Of a DNA stretch of 64,000 nt, positions 55,184 to 63,455 are shown one piece after another. Positions within the stretch are counted from its first letter, which is position 1; each line of letters opens with the position of its first letter. The position numbers and the translations under genes were made by a program. Location of the stretch: positions 2,263,501 to 2,327,500 of the forward strand of contig NZ_CP090959.1 in the NCBI RefSeq assembly GCF_024138675.1. The letters run 5' to 3'. The notes beneath the pieces were generated by a model that made no database searches, was not told the DNA's origin, and saw only the letters and a list, made by a program, of their open reading frames with translations. Source of the DNA: Simiduia sp. 21SJ11W-1. GTDB taxonomy: Bacteria > Pseudomonadota > Gammaproteobacteria > Pseudomonadales > Cellvibrionaceae.

Positions 55184-56101
55184 TCAGGCCTCCTGCTGCT
55201 TAATCAGTGAAACAAACATCTCTTCCAGCCGATTGGCCTTATTGCGCATGCTCACCACTTCAATATTTTCAAGCTCCAACGCCTTAAATACGTCATTTAA
55301 AGATTGCCCACGCTCTACCTCAACCTCCAGGGAGTGCTCATCGAGCTTACGCACCAAGTAGCCATCTATAGCAGGCGGCTCAGAAATAGCGGCCTGGGTA
55401 TCAATAATAAACACCTCTTTATTAAGCTGCTTGAGCAATGCCTTTACGCTGCTTTTTTGAATAATTTCGCCGTGATTGATTATGGCAATATTCCGGCACA
55501 GGCTTTCGGCCTCTTCCAGATAATGGGTTGTGAGAATAATTGTGGTGCCGGCTGCATTGATTTCTTTCAGGAAATCCCACATTGAACGGCGCAACTCGAT
55601 ATCAACCCCTGCGGTTGGCTCATCCAATATCAGCAGCCGCGGCTCATGCACCAGTGCGCGTGCAATCATCAAGCGGCGCTTCATTCCGCCAGAGAGGTTG
55701 CGCGATGGCTGGTTGCGCTTATCCCAAAGCCCCAACTGGGTGAGGTATTTTTCTGCACGCTTGTAGGCCAAAGCCCGATTGAGCCCATAGTAACCAGCTT
55801 GATTGACAACAATATCGATCACATTCTCAAATTGATTGAAGTTGAACTCCTGCGGCACCACACCTATCTCACGCTTGGCCGCAGAAAAATCCTCATCAAT
55901 ATCAATACCAAAAATTTTAACGGTTCCGCCGGTTTTTCGCACCAACGAGCATAAAATACCAATGGTGGTAGATTTACCCGCACCGTTGGGGCCCAGCAAA
56001 GCAAAGAAATCCCCGGGCTCTACGGCTAAACTGATGCCCTTCAAGGCTTGGAAGCCACCGCTGTAGGTTTTCTCCAGGTTTGAAATAGTTAATGCACTCA
56101 T
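55184..56101 (-). CDS. ABC transporter ATPase (YadG-like)
   Basis: A 305-residue ATPase: Walker A LLGPNGAGKSTTIG, Q-loop GVVPQEFNFNQFE, signature NLSGGMKRRLMIARAL, Walker B LLILDEPTAGVD and switch histidine TTHYLEEAESL. The C-terminal 70 residues form the DUF4162-like tail of drug/polysaccharide exporters. The ATG at 56101 follows AGGGG; a 9-residue extension is less likely. It is paired with the permease gene downstream. Confidence 0.93.
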   Translation of the reverse strand: MSALTISNLEKTYSGGFQALKGISLAVEPGDFFALLGPNGAGKSTTIGILCSLVRKTGGTVKIFGIDIDEDFSAAKREIGVVPQEFNFNQFENVIDIVVNQAGYYGLNRALAYKRAEKYLTQLGLWDKRNQPSRNLSGGMKRRLMIARALVHEPRLLILDEPTAGVDIELRRSMWDFLKEINAAGTTIILTTHYLEEAESLCRNIAIINHGEIIQKSSVKALLKQLNKEVFIIDTQAAISEPPAIDGYLVRKLDEHSLEVEVERGQSLNDVFKALELENIEVVSMRNKANRLEEMFVSLIKQQEA

Positions 56102-56178
56102 GGGGCCCCTACTGTTGTTAGCGCACAAAAACCCAATGAACGGGTTACAATGTTAAAAATTTATTTGAAGGTTCACGC

Positions 56179-56574
56179 ATGACGCAAACACTAACCTACC
56201 TTCAGCACCACCAACAGCTGCTGAAAGAACTCACCTCACATGCCGATGAGCTGCTTGCCATAGATCCAATACAAGATGCGCAACTCAAGGCCTTGCATGA
56301 GGAACTCACAACACTTGCAAGCGCACCGGTTGATGAAGCATTTTATGCCCTTGGCCAGCGCGTGCTGGTTAAAATCGTTGCCGGCTGGCCACAATTAACA
56401 CCAAGCGTCTCGCGTGATCTGTTTTGGTTCTTTGGCGGCGACTGCCTACAGTACATGCCCGATGAGGAAATCGCGAATTATCAAAAGCTGGATGAGGCGC
56501 GTTTTCAGGCCGAAAGTACCGGCGAGCCCTTCGATATCGCCGCGGCTAAAGCCAAAATATTTGGCCTGCATTAG
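56179..56574 (+). CDS. PA2817-family protein
   Basis: A 131-residue soluble helical protein with VKIVAGWPQLTPSVSRDLFWFFGGDCLQYMPDEEI, seen as RDLFWFFGGDCLQYMPDEE, the conserved core of a small family found in Pseudomonas and relatives. Function is unknown. It is divergent from the ABC exporter by 77 bp. Confidence 0.8.
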   Translation: MTQTLTYLQHHQQLLKELTSHADELLAIDPIQDAQLKALHEELTTLASAPVDEAFYALGQRVLVKIVAGWPQLTPSVSRDLFWFFGGDCLQYMPDEEIANYQKLDEARFQAESTGEPFDIAAAKAKIFGLH

Positions 56575-56632
56575 AAATTTCAAGGGCCTGCGGGCCCAAG
56601 CAGGCCGGCGCCAACGCTCGAATCAAGCCCAT

Positions 56633-56663
56633 AAAAAAAGCCAGTGCAATGCACTGGCTTTTT
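56633..56663. terminator. bidirectional terminator
   Basis: GCCAGTGC/GCACTGGC with a 3-nt loop is flanked by an A-run and a T-run, so it serves both the PA2817-like gene (+) and the tRNA-Gly/Glu operon (-), lying 6 bp past the last tRNA. Confidence 0.88.
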
Positions 56664-56668
56664 CGTTT

Positions 56669-56744
56669 TGGAGCGGATAACGAGGCTCGAACTCGTGACC
56701 TGTACCTTGGCAAGGTACCGCTCTACCAACTGAGCTATATCCGC
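56669..56744 (-). tRNA. tRNA-Gly (GCC), copy 2 of the operon
   Basis: A 76-nt tRNA with encoded CCA. Anticodon arm TACCT-TGCCAAG-GTA gives GCC; T arm CGAGTTCGAGCCTCG. It is identical to the copy at 56934. Confidence 0.97.
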
Positions 56745-56749
56745 AAAAA

Positions 56750-56825
56750 TGGCGTCCCCTAGGGGAGTCGAACCCCTGTTACCGCCGTGAAAGGGCGGTG
56801 TCCTAGGCCTCTAGACGAAGGGGAC
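56750..56825 (-). tRNA. tRNA-Glu (TTC), copy 2 of the operon
   Basis: A 76-nt tRNA with encoded CCA. Acceptor GTCCCCT/AGGGGAC, anticodon loop CTTTCAC giving TTC. It lies 5 bp upstream of tRNA-Gly and is identical to the copy at 57013. Confidence 0.97.
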
Positions 56826-56933
56826 GGAAACTCTGTTTCCTATCCTAGGATAGTAAAAAGCGCAGCCATTGAGCCGCTGCGCTTGATATCTTACTCGGTA
56901 ACCTACCTGTTGGCAGGTAAGCACCTTAAAATT

Positions 56934-57009
56934 TGGAGCGGATAACGAGGCTCGAACTCGTGACCTGTACCTTGGCAAGGTACCGCTCTACCAACTGAGC
57001 TATATCCGC
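56934..57009 (-). tRNA. tRNA-Gly (GCC), copy 1 of the operon
   Basis: A 76-nt tRNA-Gly identical to that at 56669, three bases downstream of the first tRNA-Glu. The pair Glu-Gly is repeated with a 265-bp period. Confidence 0.97.
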
Positions 57010-57012
57010 AAA

Positions 57013-57088
57013 TGGCGTCCCCTAGGGGAGTCGAACCCCTGTTACCGCCGTGAAAGGGCGGTGTCCTAGGCCTCTAGACGAAGGGGAC
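57013..57088 (-). tRNA. tRNA-Glu (TTC), copy 1 of the operon
   Basis: A 76-nt tRNA-Glu, first in the operon, 43 bp after the promoter -10 box. The sequence is identical to that at 56750. Confidence 0.97.
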
Positions 57089-57131
57089 CCGGACCCTCAG
57101 CAACAGATGCTCTGCCGTTGAAGTGGGGCGC

Positions 57132-57160
57132 ATTCTAAGTAGCCGGGGTACCCCTGTCAA
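57132..57160 (-). promoter_or_regulatory. near-consensus promoter of the tRNA-Glu/Gly operon
   Basis: On the - strand TTGACA (57155-57160), a 17-bp spacer and TAGAAT (57132-57137) are followed by the GC-rich discriminator GCGCCCC. This is a strong sigma-70 promoter of the stringent stable-RNA type. Confidence 0.88.
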
Positions 57161-57340
57161 CACCTTTGTGTTCTTTTTTACACTTGCTGAAACAATGACT
57201 TAGCGGCCCCTCGCCCGTAAACAGCCACCACCGCCTTACCGGCATTTAAAGGCTTTGGCAGGCGTCAGTTGCGATATTCTGTGCCAATAGCGCACAGCAG
57301 CTATACTCTGGGCAGGAGTTTGGCTAAAAGGCGCTATTTA
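57161..57340. other. intergenic sequence without recognised genes
   Basis: About 180 bp between the tRNA promoter and the first inverted-repeat element. It is AT-rich near the promoter (possible UP-type tract at 57170-57182). Nothing else was recognised. Confidence 0.4.
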
Positions 57341-57711
57341 GGCACTGCTGTCCATAGTTTGAGTCTACACAGAAGAAAGGCGTTGAAACTATCTATATCG
57401 CAGAGCACTAAGCGATGTGTAAACATGAAATCTGGGGCGGAGTTTGTGACACGACGTAAATACCCTTCGGGGCCGGCCTGCGAGCAAAGCTCTTGGCGTA
57501 CGACGGCTGGCATTGCTGCGCGTTGCAAACGTTTGTCATACCCATGTAGTCTCCGACACCCGCCCTTCGGGGCCTGCCTACAAGCACAGCATGTAGGCGT
57601 TCAAGCACCCGCAAAGCCTTGTTTTGCCAGCGGGCGCTTAAACCCATGCGGGTGACGGTCACAAACTCTGCCCCAAATTCCATGTTTGTAGATTTGCAGG
57701 GCAGCAGAGGC
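57341..57711. mobile_element. MITE-like inverted-repeat element, copy 1
   Basis: A 371-bp non-coding element related to the one at 58564. It begins GGCACTGCTGTCC and ends GGGCAGCAGAGGC, a decayed inverted repeat. Inner inverted segments match over longer stretches: CATGAAATCTGGGGCGGAGT on the left and its imperfect complement ending CATG on the right. The shared core (CCCGCCCTTCGGGGCCTGCC and GACGGTCACAAACT) is nearly identical to copy 2; about 75 bp in the left-centre are absent from copy 2. TATTT flanks both ends, a possible but degenerate target duplication. No transposase is encoded. Confidence 0.75.
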
Positions 57712-57769
57712 TATTTGGGGCTATTTTCGGACAGGCACATAAACTTATAAGAGGCCGCGAACAAACGCT

Positions 57770-58534
57770 ATGTCTGCCATCTATATCGTAGCAACCATCA
57801 TTGGCATCATTGGTGCGGTTATCTGCTACCTGTTCATTACCCAAAGCATTGAAAAAAAGCAAAAGCAGCGCCAGCGCCTGATAGTGGCGCTGCGCAATCG
57901 CGCCAAAATATTCCGCTATATACTAAGCGGCTTTCCGCCCAACTTTCTCACCCGCGAACTCACTATGCTGGTGCAGCGCTGCCTTACCGATGTGCTCAAG
58001 CAGCTGGCAAGCCTTGAACCCAAAGAAAAGGGCCACGTTGAGGAGCTGGCCATGGTTGCCCAGCAAATGCAGGCCACTCAACAGCGCAGCAACGAAGGCA
58101 AGCGCCCCGCCCTGCAAAGCCCGCAACAAGTTAAAGATGTAAAACAACACCTACAAGAGCTGTACAAATTCCTGATGAGCCTGCAAAAGCGAGGCACCAT
58201 AAAACGCGCAGAAGCAGACGACTTCGGTGATCAAATCAAGCAGCTGGTGCTTAAAATTTCCGTAGACTCCTACGTTCTACAAGCCAAACAAGCACGCCAG
58301 GCCAGCAAACCCAAGCTTGCCATTCACTATTTCACGCTGGCTAAAAAGCTTATTGAACGCGATGAATCCGGGCAGTTTACCGGGCAGCTGAAAAAGCTCA
58401 CCCAAATCATCGAGCAACTTGAAGTAGAGACTGGTGACCAGCCTGCAGAAAAGCCGGTAGAGCCAGAAAGTGAAGAGTGGCAGGAAGTGGAAACCCAAGA
58501 CAGCTGGAAAAAGAAGAACGTCTACGATGAGTAA
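57770..58534 (+). CDS. membrane-anchored hypothetical protein between two MITE-like copies
   Basis: A 254-residue protein with one N-terminal membrane helix (about 4-24), then basic, helical cytoplasmic sequence (KKQKQRQRLIVALRNRAKIF), a middle helical region with LPxNFLTREL-like GFPPNFLTRELTMLVQRCL, a possible tetratricopeptide-like helix pair (ARQASKPKLAIHYFTLAKKLI) and an acidic tail. I do not recognise a named family. A gagg motif precedes the ATG. It is bracketed by two related inverted-repeat elements, but base composition does not look foreign. Confidence 0.8.
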   Translation: MSAIYIVATIIGIIGAVICYLFITQSIEKKQKQRQRLIVALRNRAKIFRYILSGFPPNFLTRELTMLVQRCLTDVLKQLASLEPKEKGHVEELAMVAQQMQATQQRSNEGKRPALQSPQQVKDVKQHLQELYKFLMSLQKRGTIKRAEADDFGDQIKQLVLKISVDSYVLQAKQARQASKPKLAIHYFTLAKKLIERDESGQFTGQLKKLTQIIEQLEVETGDQPAEKPVEPESEEWQEVETQDSWKKKNVYDE

Positions 58535-58563
58535 GCCACACATCGTAGACTAAGCCTCTACAC

Positions 58564-58861
58564 GGCACTGCTGTCCCACAGTTTAAGTGCCACTAAAGAA
58601 GACAGTCGTTGAAACTACCTATATCGTAGAGTTTCTAAGCGATGTATGAACATGAAATCTGCGGCGCAGTTTGTAACACGACGTATATACATCCATGTAG
58701 TCTCGACACCCGCCCTTCGGGGCCTGCCTACAAGCACAGCATGTAGGCGTTCAAGCACCCGCAAAGCCTTGCTTTGCCAGCGGGCGCTTAAACCCATGCG
58801 GGTGACGGTCACAAACTCCGCCCCACATTCCATGCCTGTAGCTTTGTGGGACAGCAGTGCC
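58564..58861. mobile_element. MITE-like inverted-repeat element, copy 2, with target duplication
   Basis: A 298-bp non-coding element with perfect 17-bp terminal inverted repeats (GGCACTGCTGTCCCACA at 58564 and its complement ending at 58861). It is flanked by the direct repeat CTACAC (58558-58563 and 58862-58867), as expected of a transposition target duplication. Sub-terminal inverted repeats (CATGAAATCTGCGGCGCAGT and its imperfect complement) extend the symmetry. The right target duplication contains the stop codon of the DUF1499-like gene, so insertion left that protein intact. A transposase in trans must be assumed. Confidence 0.85.
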
Positions 58862-59590
58862 CTACACGGCCGCTTTAAGCGCTGCCAGGAAGCGCTTGAT
58901 ACGCTTGGCATTGGCGCCGAGATCGCTGCGTCCAACCCGCGATACCGAGCGCACATCTACCACCGTACCCGCCTCTGTAGTCATCACGCGAATTACCACA
59001 TCATCTTTAAATCCAAAAAACAGGGTTTCTTCATAGGCTTCAATACGCCCGGCCGCTGCATCTGAGTCAATCAGGCTCCAGCCCAATTCATCAACCACCT
59101 CCAGGGCTTTGGCAAAAACCGCATCAGCGGGCGCGGCCAATACCAAAGGCGCAAGCTCCGGATAAAACTCCCGCTGTTGTGTACGAACATCTTCGGCCGG
59201 GGCATCCAGGCTGTTCTGGCTGTCGTCGCGCAAAGCATAAGCAGCTTCGAAAGACGGCGGGTTTTCCAGGTCCGTAGAAATGTTGTGTATGGCCGGCACC
59301 TTAAGCCCTTGGCCAATCAGCACAAACACCACGACCACAGGCAAGGCACCCAACGCAAGTGTATACAGCGCACTGGTTTTTTGGGTGTGCCAGTTTCGCC
59401 ACCAGATTAGCGCGCTGGCAAGCACGGCAAAGCCCGTTACCCACATCACGGCTTTAAAGGCATACACAAAGGTCATAAACGCCGGCCGAAAGGGTGCCAA
59501 TTCAAATTTATTGGCGAGCATGCCCGCCAGCATTACCACAAGCAATACAATCTGCAGAACCAGCACCCAACGCATCCAGGGCTTTGCCAT
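58862..59590 (-). CDS. DUF1499-domain membrane protein
   Basis: A 242-residue protein with three N-terminal membrane segments (about 8-28, 38-60, 72-95) and a C-terminal DUF1499 domain (about 130-240: LVLAAPADAVFAKALEVVDELGWSL seen around ALEVVDELGWSLIDSD, and VVDVRSVSRVGRSDLGANAKRI). The family's function is unknown. Its stop codon abuts a MITE-like element inserted exactly there. Confidence 0.85.
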   Translation of the reverse strand: MAKPWMRWVLVLQIVLLVVMLAGMLANKFELAPFRPAFMTFVYAFKAVMWVTGFAVLASALIWWRNWHTQKTSALYTLALGALPVVVVFVLIGQGLKVPAIHNISTDLENPPSFEAAYALRDDSQNSLDAPAEDVRTQQREFYPELAPLVLAAPADAVFAKALEVVDELGWSLIDSDAAAGRIEAYEETLFFGFKDDVVIRVMTTEAGTVVDVRSVSRVGRSDLGANAKRIKRFLAALKAAV

Positions 59591-59621
59591 AATGTTTTCC
59601 TTTACTTAGCTGTTTAATTGG

Positions 59622-60293
59622 TTAATCGAAAACCGTAAGCGACAGCATACGGCTGATGTGTGCCAGCGGTTTACCGGATTCGCCGTGCCACTGGTTAAAA
59701 GTGGCTTGCACCGCCTGTAAATCTCGCTTGGCCGTTGGCACTTTGGTAATCACACCATCATAAATGAGCCCGGCTACCACATCGTTGGTGAGAATGAAGG
59801 TATCTTTACCCACCATCCGTAAAAAACGTGCGGCCGAATGGCCACCCAGCTGGCTGCCCTGCTTTTTCAGGGTTGCCCACAAGGTCACTATGTCGGTCAC
59901 CGGCCAATCGGCGACAAACGCCCCGAAACTGCCGTGCGCTTGGGCGATTTCCATCACCATGGCCGCGTTCGCCCGCACTGAGCGAATTTTCCCCAAGTGC
60001 CGGATAATTGCAGGGTTAGTGGCTAGCCGCTCCAGCTGCTCGTCAGACATCAACTGCACCTTTTCAGGCGCAAAGCCCCAGAAGGCCTCTTCAAAGGCGG
60101 GCCACTTGGCATCCACCATGGCGTGTTTGAGGCCGGCCCTGAATACGCGACGGGCCATATCAGAGAGATAGCGATCATCAGGCTTGGTTTTAAGCTGATC
60201 TTGGCTCAACACACTGGGCATCAGTGCATCTACCGCGCGAGCGCCACCCTTGTGGGTTTCTGCAATGGCCCGAAGCTCGGCAAAGGTGCGCAT
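59622..60293 (-). CDS. Tag-like DNA-3-methyladenine glycosylase
   Basis: A 223-residue protein of the Tag (glycosylase I) superfamily: FRAGLKHAMVDAKWPAFEEAF corresponds to the QAGLSWxTVLxKR segment, NPAIIRHLGKIRSVRANA to the AGIIRHRGKIQAIIGNA region of E. coli Tag. The zinc-binding Cys/His residues at the termini of classical Tag are not seen, and the protein is longer at the N-terminus. It should excise 3-methyladenine, but substrate use in this subfamily is uncertain. It is translationally coupled to msrB (TAATG). Confidence 0.82.
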   Translation of the reverse strand: MRTFAELRAIAETHKGGARAVDALMPSVLSQDQLKTKPDDRYLSDMARRVFRAGLKHAMVDAKWPAFEEAFWGFAPEKVQLMSDEQLERLATNPAIIRHLGKIRSVRANAAMVMEIAQAHGSFGAFVADWPVTDIVTLWATLKKQGSQLGGHSAARFLRMVGKDTFILTNDVVAGLIYDGVITKVPTAKRDLQAVQATFNQWHGESGKPLAHISRMLSLTVFD

Positions 60294-60703
60294 TACTTGC
60301 CCTCTGGCTGGTCTTGTTCGTGCACTATGGATGCCGAATTAATACAGTAGCGCTCGCCGGTGGGTTGCGGGCCATCAGGAAAGACATGGCCTAAATGGCA
60401 ACCACAGTGGCGACAAGTAACCTCGGTACGCACCATACCGTGGCTTAAATCCATAATTTCCTTGATAGCCGATTTCTCAAGTGGCGCATAAAAACTGGGC
60501 CAACCACAGCCGGCATCAAACTTGGTATCTGCATCAAACAGCGGCTTGGCACAACACTTACACAGGTAGGCGCCAGGGCGCTGCTCATTCCAATAGCGGC
60601 CGGTAAAGGCGCGCTCAGTGCCCTTTTCGCGGCAAATGCGGTATTCCTCGGGCGTTAACTGGGCGCGCCAAGGGTCATCGTCATTTTTGCGTTCATCTGC
60701 CAT
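60293..60703 (-). CDS. msrB: peptide methionine sulfoxide reductase MsrB
   Basis: A 136-residue enzyme reducing the R-epimer of methionine sulfoxide. The catalytic Cys120 lies in RYCINSASI; zinc ligands are in CKCCAKPLF and [23 protein letters not shown] is the substrate-pocket motif. It is first in a two-gene operon with the Tag-like gene, sharing one base. Confidence 0.96.
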   Translation of the reverse strand: MADERKNDDDPWRAQLTPEEYRICREKGTERAFTGRYWNEQRPGAYLCKCCAKPLFDADTKFDAGCGWPSFYAPLEKSAIKEIMDLSHGMVRTEVTCRHCGCHLGHVFPDGPQPTGERYCINSASIVHEQDQPEGK

Positions 60704-60791
60704 AATCGCTCCCCAAACACAATAAGTGCGCTGTTAACGCACAAAACACACTATTTTATTTCACAGAATTGTTACGGGCAGTCTACTGCAT

Positions 60792-62009
60792 ATGGACCAC
60801 ATCTATAAATCCAACAAGCTCCACGGCGTGTGCTACGAAATTCGCGGCCCCGTGTTAGAGCACGCTCACCGGCTGGAAGAAGAAGGCCACCGCATCCTGA
60901 AACTCAACATCGGCAACCCCGCCCCTTTCGGCTTTGAGGCGCCAGATGAAATTATTCTCGATGTAATCTACAACCTGCGCAACGCCCAGGGCTACACCGA
61001 ATCCAAGGGCCTGTTCGCCGCCCGCAAAGCCATTATGCAGGAATGCCAAACGCTGAACATTCCCAACGTGGAAATAGACGATATCTATCTTGGCAACGGC
61101 GTTTCAGAGCTGATTGTGATGGCCATGCAGGCGCTGCTAAACAATGGTGACGAAATTTTAGTGCCCGCCCCCGACTACCCCTTGTGGACGGCCTCGGTAA
61201 AACTTGCCGGCGGCAACCCTGTACATTATTTGTGCGATGAAGGTGCCGACTGGTACCCGGACATCGACGACATCCGCAAAAAAATTACCGACAAAACCCG
61301 GGGTATTGTCATCATCAACCCCAACAACCCCACCGGTGCCGTGTACAGCCAGCAAATGCTGGAAGACCTGGTAGCACTGGCGCGCGAACATAAATTGATC
61401 ATTTTTGCGGATGAAATCTACAGCAAAATCCTCTACGACGGCGCCGAGTTTATTCCCCTTGGGCGCCTGGTAGATGATGTGCTGTGCTTAAGCTTTAACG
61501 GCCTCAGTAAAAACTACCGGCTGGCAGGCTTTCGCGCAGGCTGGATGGTGCTCAACGGCGCAAAACACAAGGCCAAGGGCTACATTGAGGGGCTGAATAT
61601 GCTTGCTTCTATGCGGCTGTGCGCCAATGTACCGGCAATGTTCGCCATTCAAACCGCACTTGGCGGCTACCAAAGTATTAAAGAATTGGTAGCCCCCGGT
61701 GGGCGGTTGCATGAACAACGCGAAGCCGCCTACAGCGCGCTTGCTCAAATTCCCGGTATCAGCTGCGTAAAGCCCAAGGGCGCGCTGTATATGTTTCCGA
61801 AAATCGATTTGAACCACAAATCCATTAAAGACGATCAACAAATGGTGCTCGACTTCCTGCTGCAAGAAAAAATACTGATTGTGCAGGGCACGGCGTTCAA
61901 TTGGCCCACTCCCGATCACTTCCGTGTGGTATTTTTACCTCGTGAAGATGATATAAGCGATGCACTGCAGCGCTTTGGCCGGTTTATAGGTAAGTACAGT
62001 CAAGACTGA
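60792..62009 (+). CDS. alaA: alanine aminotransferase AlaA-type
   Basis: A 405-residue class I aminotransferase of exactly AlaA length. The PLP lysine is Lys240 in FNGLSKNYRLAGFRAGW; NPNNPTGAVYS and FADEIYSKILYDG hold the PLP-ring residues. It makes alanine from pyruvate and glutamate. The stop codon overlaps the start of the next gene by one base (TGATG). Confidence 0.93.
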   Translation: MDHIYKSNKLHGVCYEIRGPVLEHAHRLEEEGHRILKLNIGNPAPFGFEAPDEIILDVIYNLRNAQGYTESKGLFAARKAIMQECQTLNIPNVEIDDIYLGNGVSELIVMAMQALLNNGDEILVPAPDYPLWTASVKLAGGNPVHYLCDEGADWYPDIDDIRKKITDKTRGIVIINPNNPTGAVYSQQMLEDLVALAREHKLIIFADEIYSKILYDGAEFIPLGRLVDDVLCLSFNGLSKNYRLAGFRAGWMVLNGAKHKAKGYIEGLNMLASMRLCANVPAMFAIQTALGGYQSIKELVAPGGRLHEQREAAYSALAQIPGISCVKPKGALYMFPKIDLNHKSIKDDQQMVLDFLLQEKILIVQGTAFNWPTPDHFRVVFLPREDDISDALQRFGRFIGKYSQD

Positions 62010-62479
62010 TGAGCGACATACACATCGATGATTTTTACAAAGACAGCGGGCTCATATTGAGCCAGCTGTTTGCGTTCTTCCCTCGCCCATGTGCCGTATA
62101 CGTGGAAGATATTGCCGGGCCAGACACCCCCGACGACTTCGGACTGCACAGCCAGCGCCACATGGCAGCCTTCAGCGCCATGCTATGGCTGGCAACGGCG
62201 GGCTACCTCACCTACCAGGATACCGTGCGCCAGGAAGCGGTAGATCAAGCGGTGCTCAGCCACAAAGGTTTCACCTTGCTCTCGGCACTGTGTGAAGATC
62301 AAAAAAGTACCGAGCGGGTGCAGCAGTGGCGCGATGAAAACCCCGATGAGCTACCGGCGAGTGTTGCCCAAGAGCGATTTTCCAACATCAATGTAATGCG
62401 CCAACTCATCAAGCAAGGCACCTCCGGTGAGCTGCGCCATTTCATGCTGTATTTGTTCAATACCTCGCGGGCACAGTAG
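62009..62479 (+). CDS. hypothetical protein coupled to alaA
   Basis: A 156-residue soluble, mainly helical protein (FYKDSGLILSQLFAFFPRP, then GLHSQRHMAAFSAMLWLATAGYLTY, then helices to the end). I do not recognise the family; the layout LxxxFPRPxxVYVEDI...FSAMLWLATAGYL suggests a conserved unknown. The one-base overlap with alaA implies translational coupling. Confidence 0.8.
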   Translation: MSDIHIDDFYKDSGLILSQLFAFFPRPCAVYVEDIAGPDTPDDFGLHSQRHMAAFSAMLWLATAGYLTYQDTVRQEAVDQAVLSHKGFTLLSALCEDQKSTERVQQWRDENPDELPASVAQERFSNINVMRQLIKQGTSGELRHFMLYLFNTSRAQ

Positions 62480-62486
62480 CAAGCAG

Positions 62487-63455
62487 CTATTGGGGCCGAT
62501 AGGAAAAATGCAATAATTTTAACGCCCGCTCTGGCTCGCGATCCGGAAACTGCGCACTGGGCTGAAGCCTGCTAACAAGATGCGCGCCCGGGCATTCGCG
62601 CTCAAATACGGCCTGCAAAAATTGCGTATCCAGCTCCGGCGCGTTCAGGCAAGCCAGCACCTCGCCGCCGTTGGGCATGAGCTCCGGAATGCGGCGCACT
62701 GCCTTGGGGTAATCTTTTTCGGCAATGAAGCTGCCGCGCTGAAAACTGGGCGGATCTAAAATCACCACGTCATAGGGCCCGGGCCTGCGAATACGCCCCC
62801 AGGATTTCAAAATATTTTCAGCTAAAAACTTTACCTGCTCTACCGGCTGGTTGTTTAATCGGTGATTTTCTCTCCCTCGGGAAAGTGCGCCCCGGCTCAT
62901 ATCTACATTCACAACCGATTGCGCACCGGCGGCCAGGGCCACCACGGAAAATGCACAGGTATAGGCAAATAAATTTAATACCCGCTTGCCCTTGCAGTGC
63001 GCCTCCAACCATTGCCGCCCCGGCTCCATGTCCAAAAAGTAGCCGATGTTTTGATGCTCTGGATCATTGAGGGTAAAGCGCAACTCGCCACGGTGTGCGA
63101 AAAATTCGCCCTGGGATGCAGCCTTCAACACATCTGTAGGCCAGTGGCTTTCATAGCGATGTTGAATACGCACTTCATCTGCCAGCGCAAAAACCCCATG
63201 GCTTTGTATGAATGCCGTAAAGCCCGCAAGCCAGCCTGCCGGTGGCGCTTTAAACAATGTGACAAGCAATAGCGGATCAAACCAATCCACAGTAACAAAA
63301 CCCAAGCCCTCAAAACACTGGCCCCGGCCGTGAAATACACGCCTGCTATCGCTGGGGCGTGTGCCACCCAGCTCTTCAAGCAGCGCATCCAGTGCACTCT
63401 GTATAGGTGTTCCAAAAGCTTGGGCGGTTATTTCTTCACTCATGGTTTTGTACAT
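62487..63455 (-). CDS. class I SAM-dependent methyltransferase (RlmI/RlmL-like fold)
   Basis: A 322-residue protein. SAM motif I is VLNLFAYTCAFSVVALAAGA, the acidic VNVDMSRGAL loop follows, and the catalytic/target motif is VVILDPPSFQRGSF. The DPPSF signature and an upstream FFAHRGELRF segment match the RlmI-like rRNA m5C/m2G methyltransferase group. The substrate is most likely rRNA but is not proven. Start at 63455 or the ATG at 63443; both overlap the upstream gene. Confidence 0.85.
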   Translation of the reverse strand: MYKTMSEEITAQAFGTPIQSALDALLEELGGTRPSDSRRVFHGRGQCFEGLGFVTVDWFDPLLLVTLFKAPPAGWLAGFTAFIQSHGVFALADEVRIQHRYESHWPTDVLKAASQGEFFAHRGELRFTLNDPEHQNIGYFLDMEPGRQWLEAHCKGKRVLNLFAYTCAFSVVALAAGAQSVVNVDMSRGALSRGRENHRLNNQPVEQVKFLAENILKSWGRIRRPGPYDVVILDPPSFQRGSFIAEKDYPKAVRRIPELMPNGGEVLACLNAPELDTQFLQAVFERECPGAHLVSRLQPSAQFPDREPERALKLLHFSYRPQ

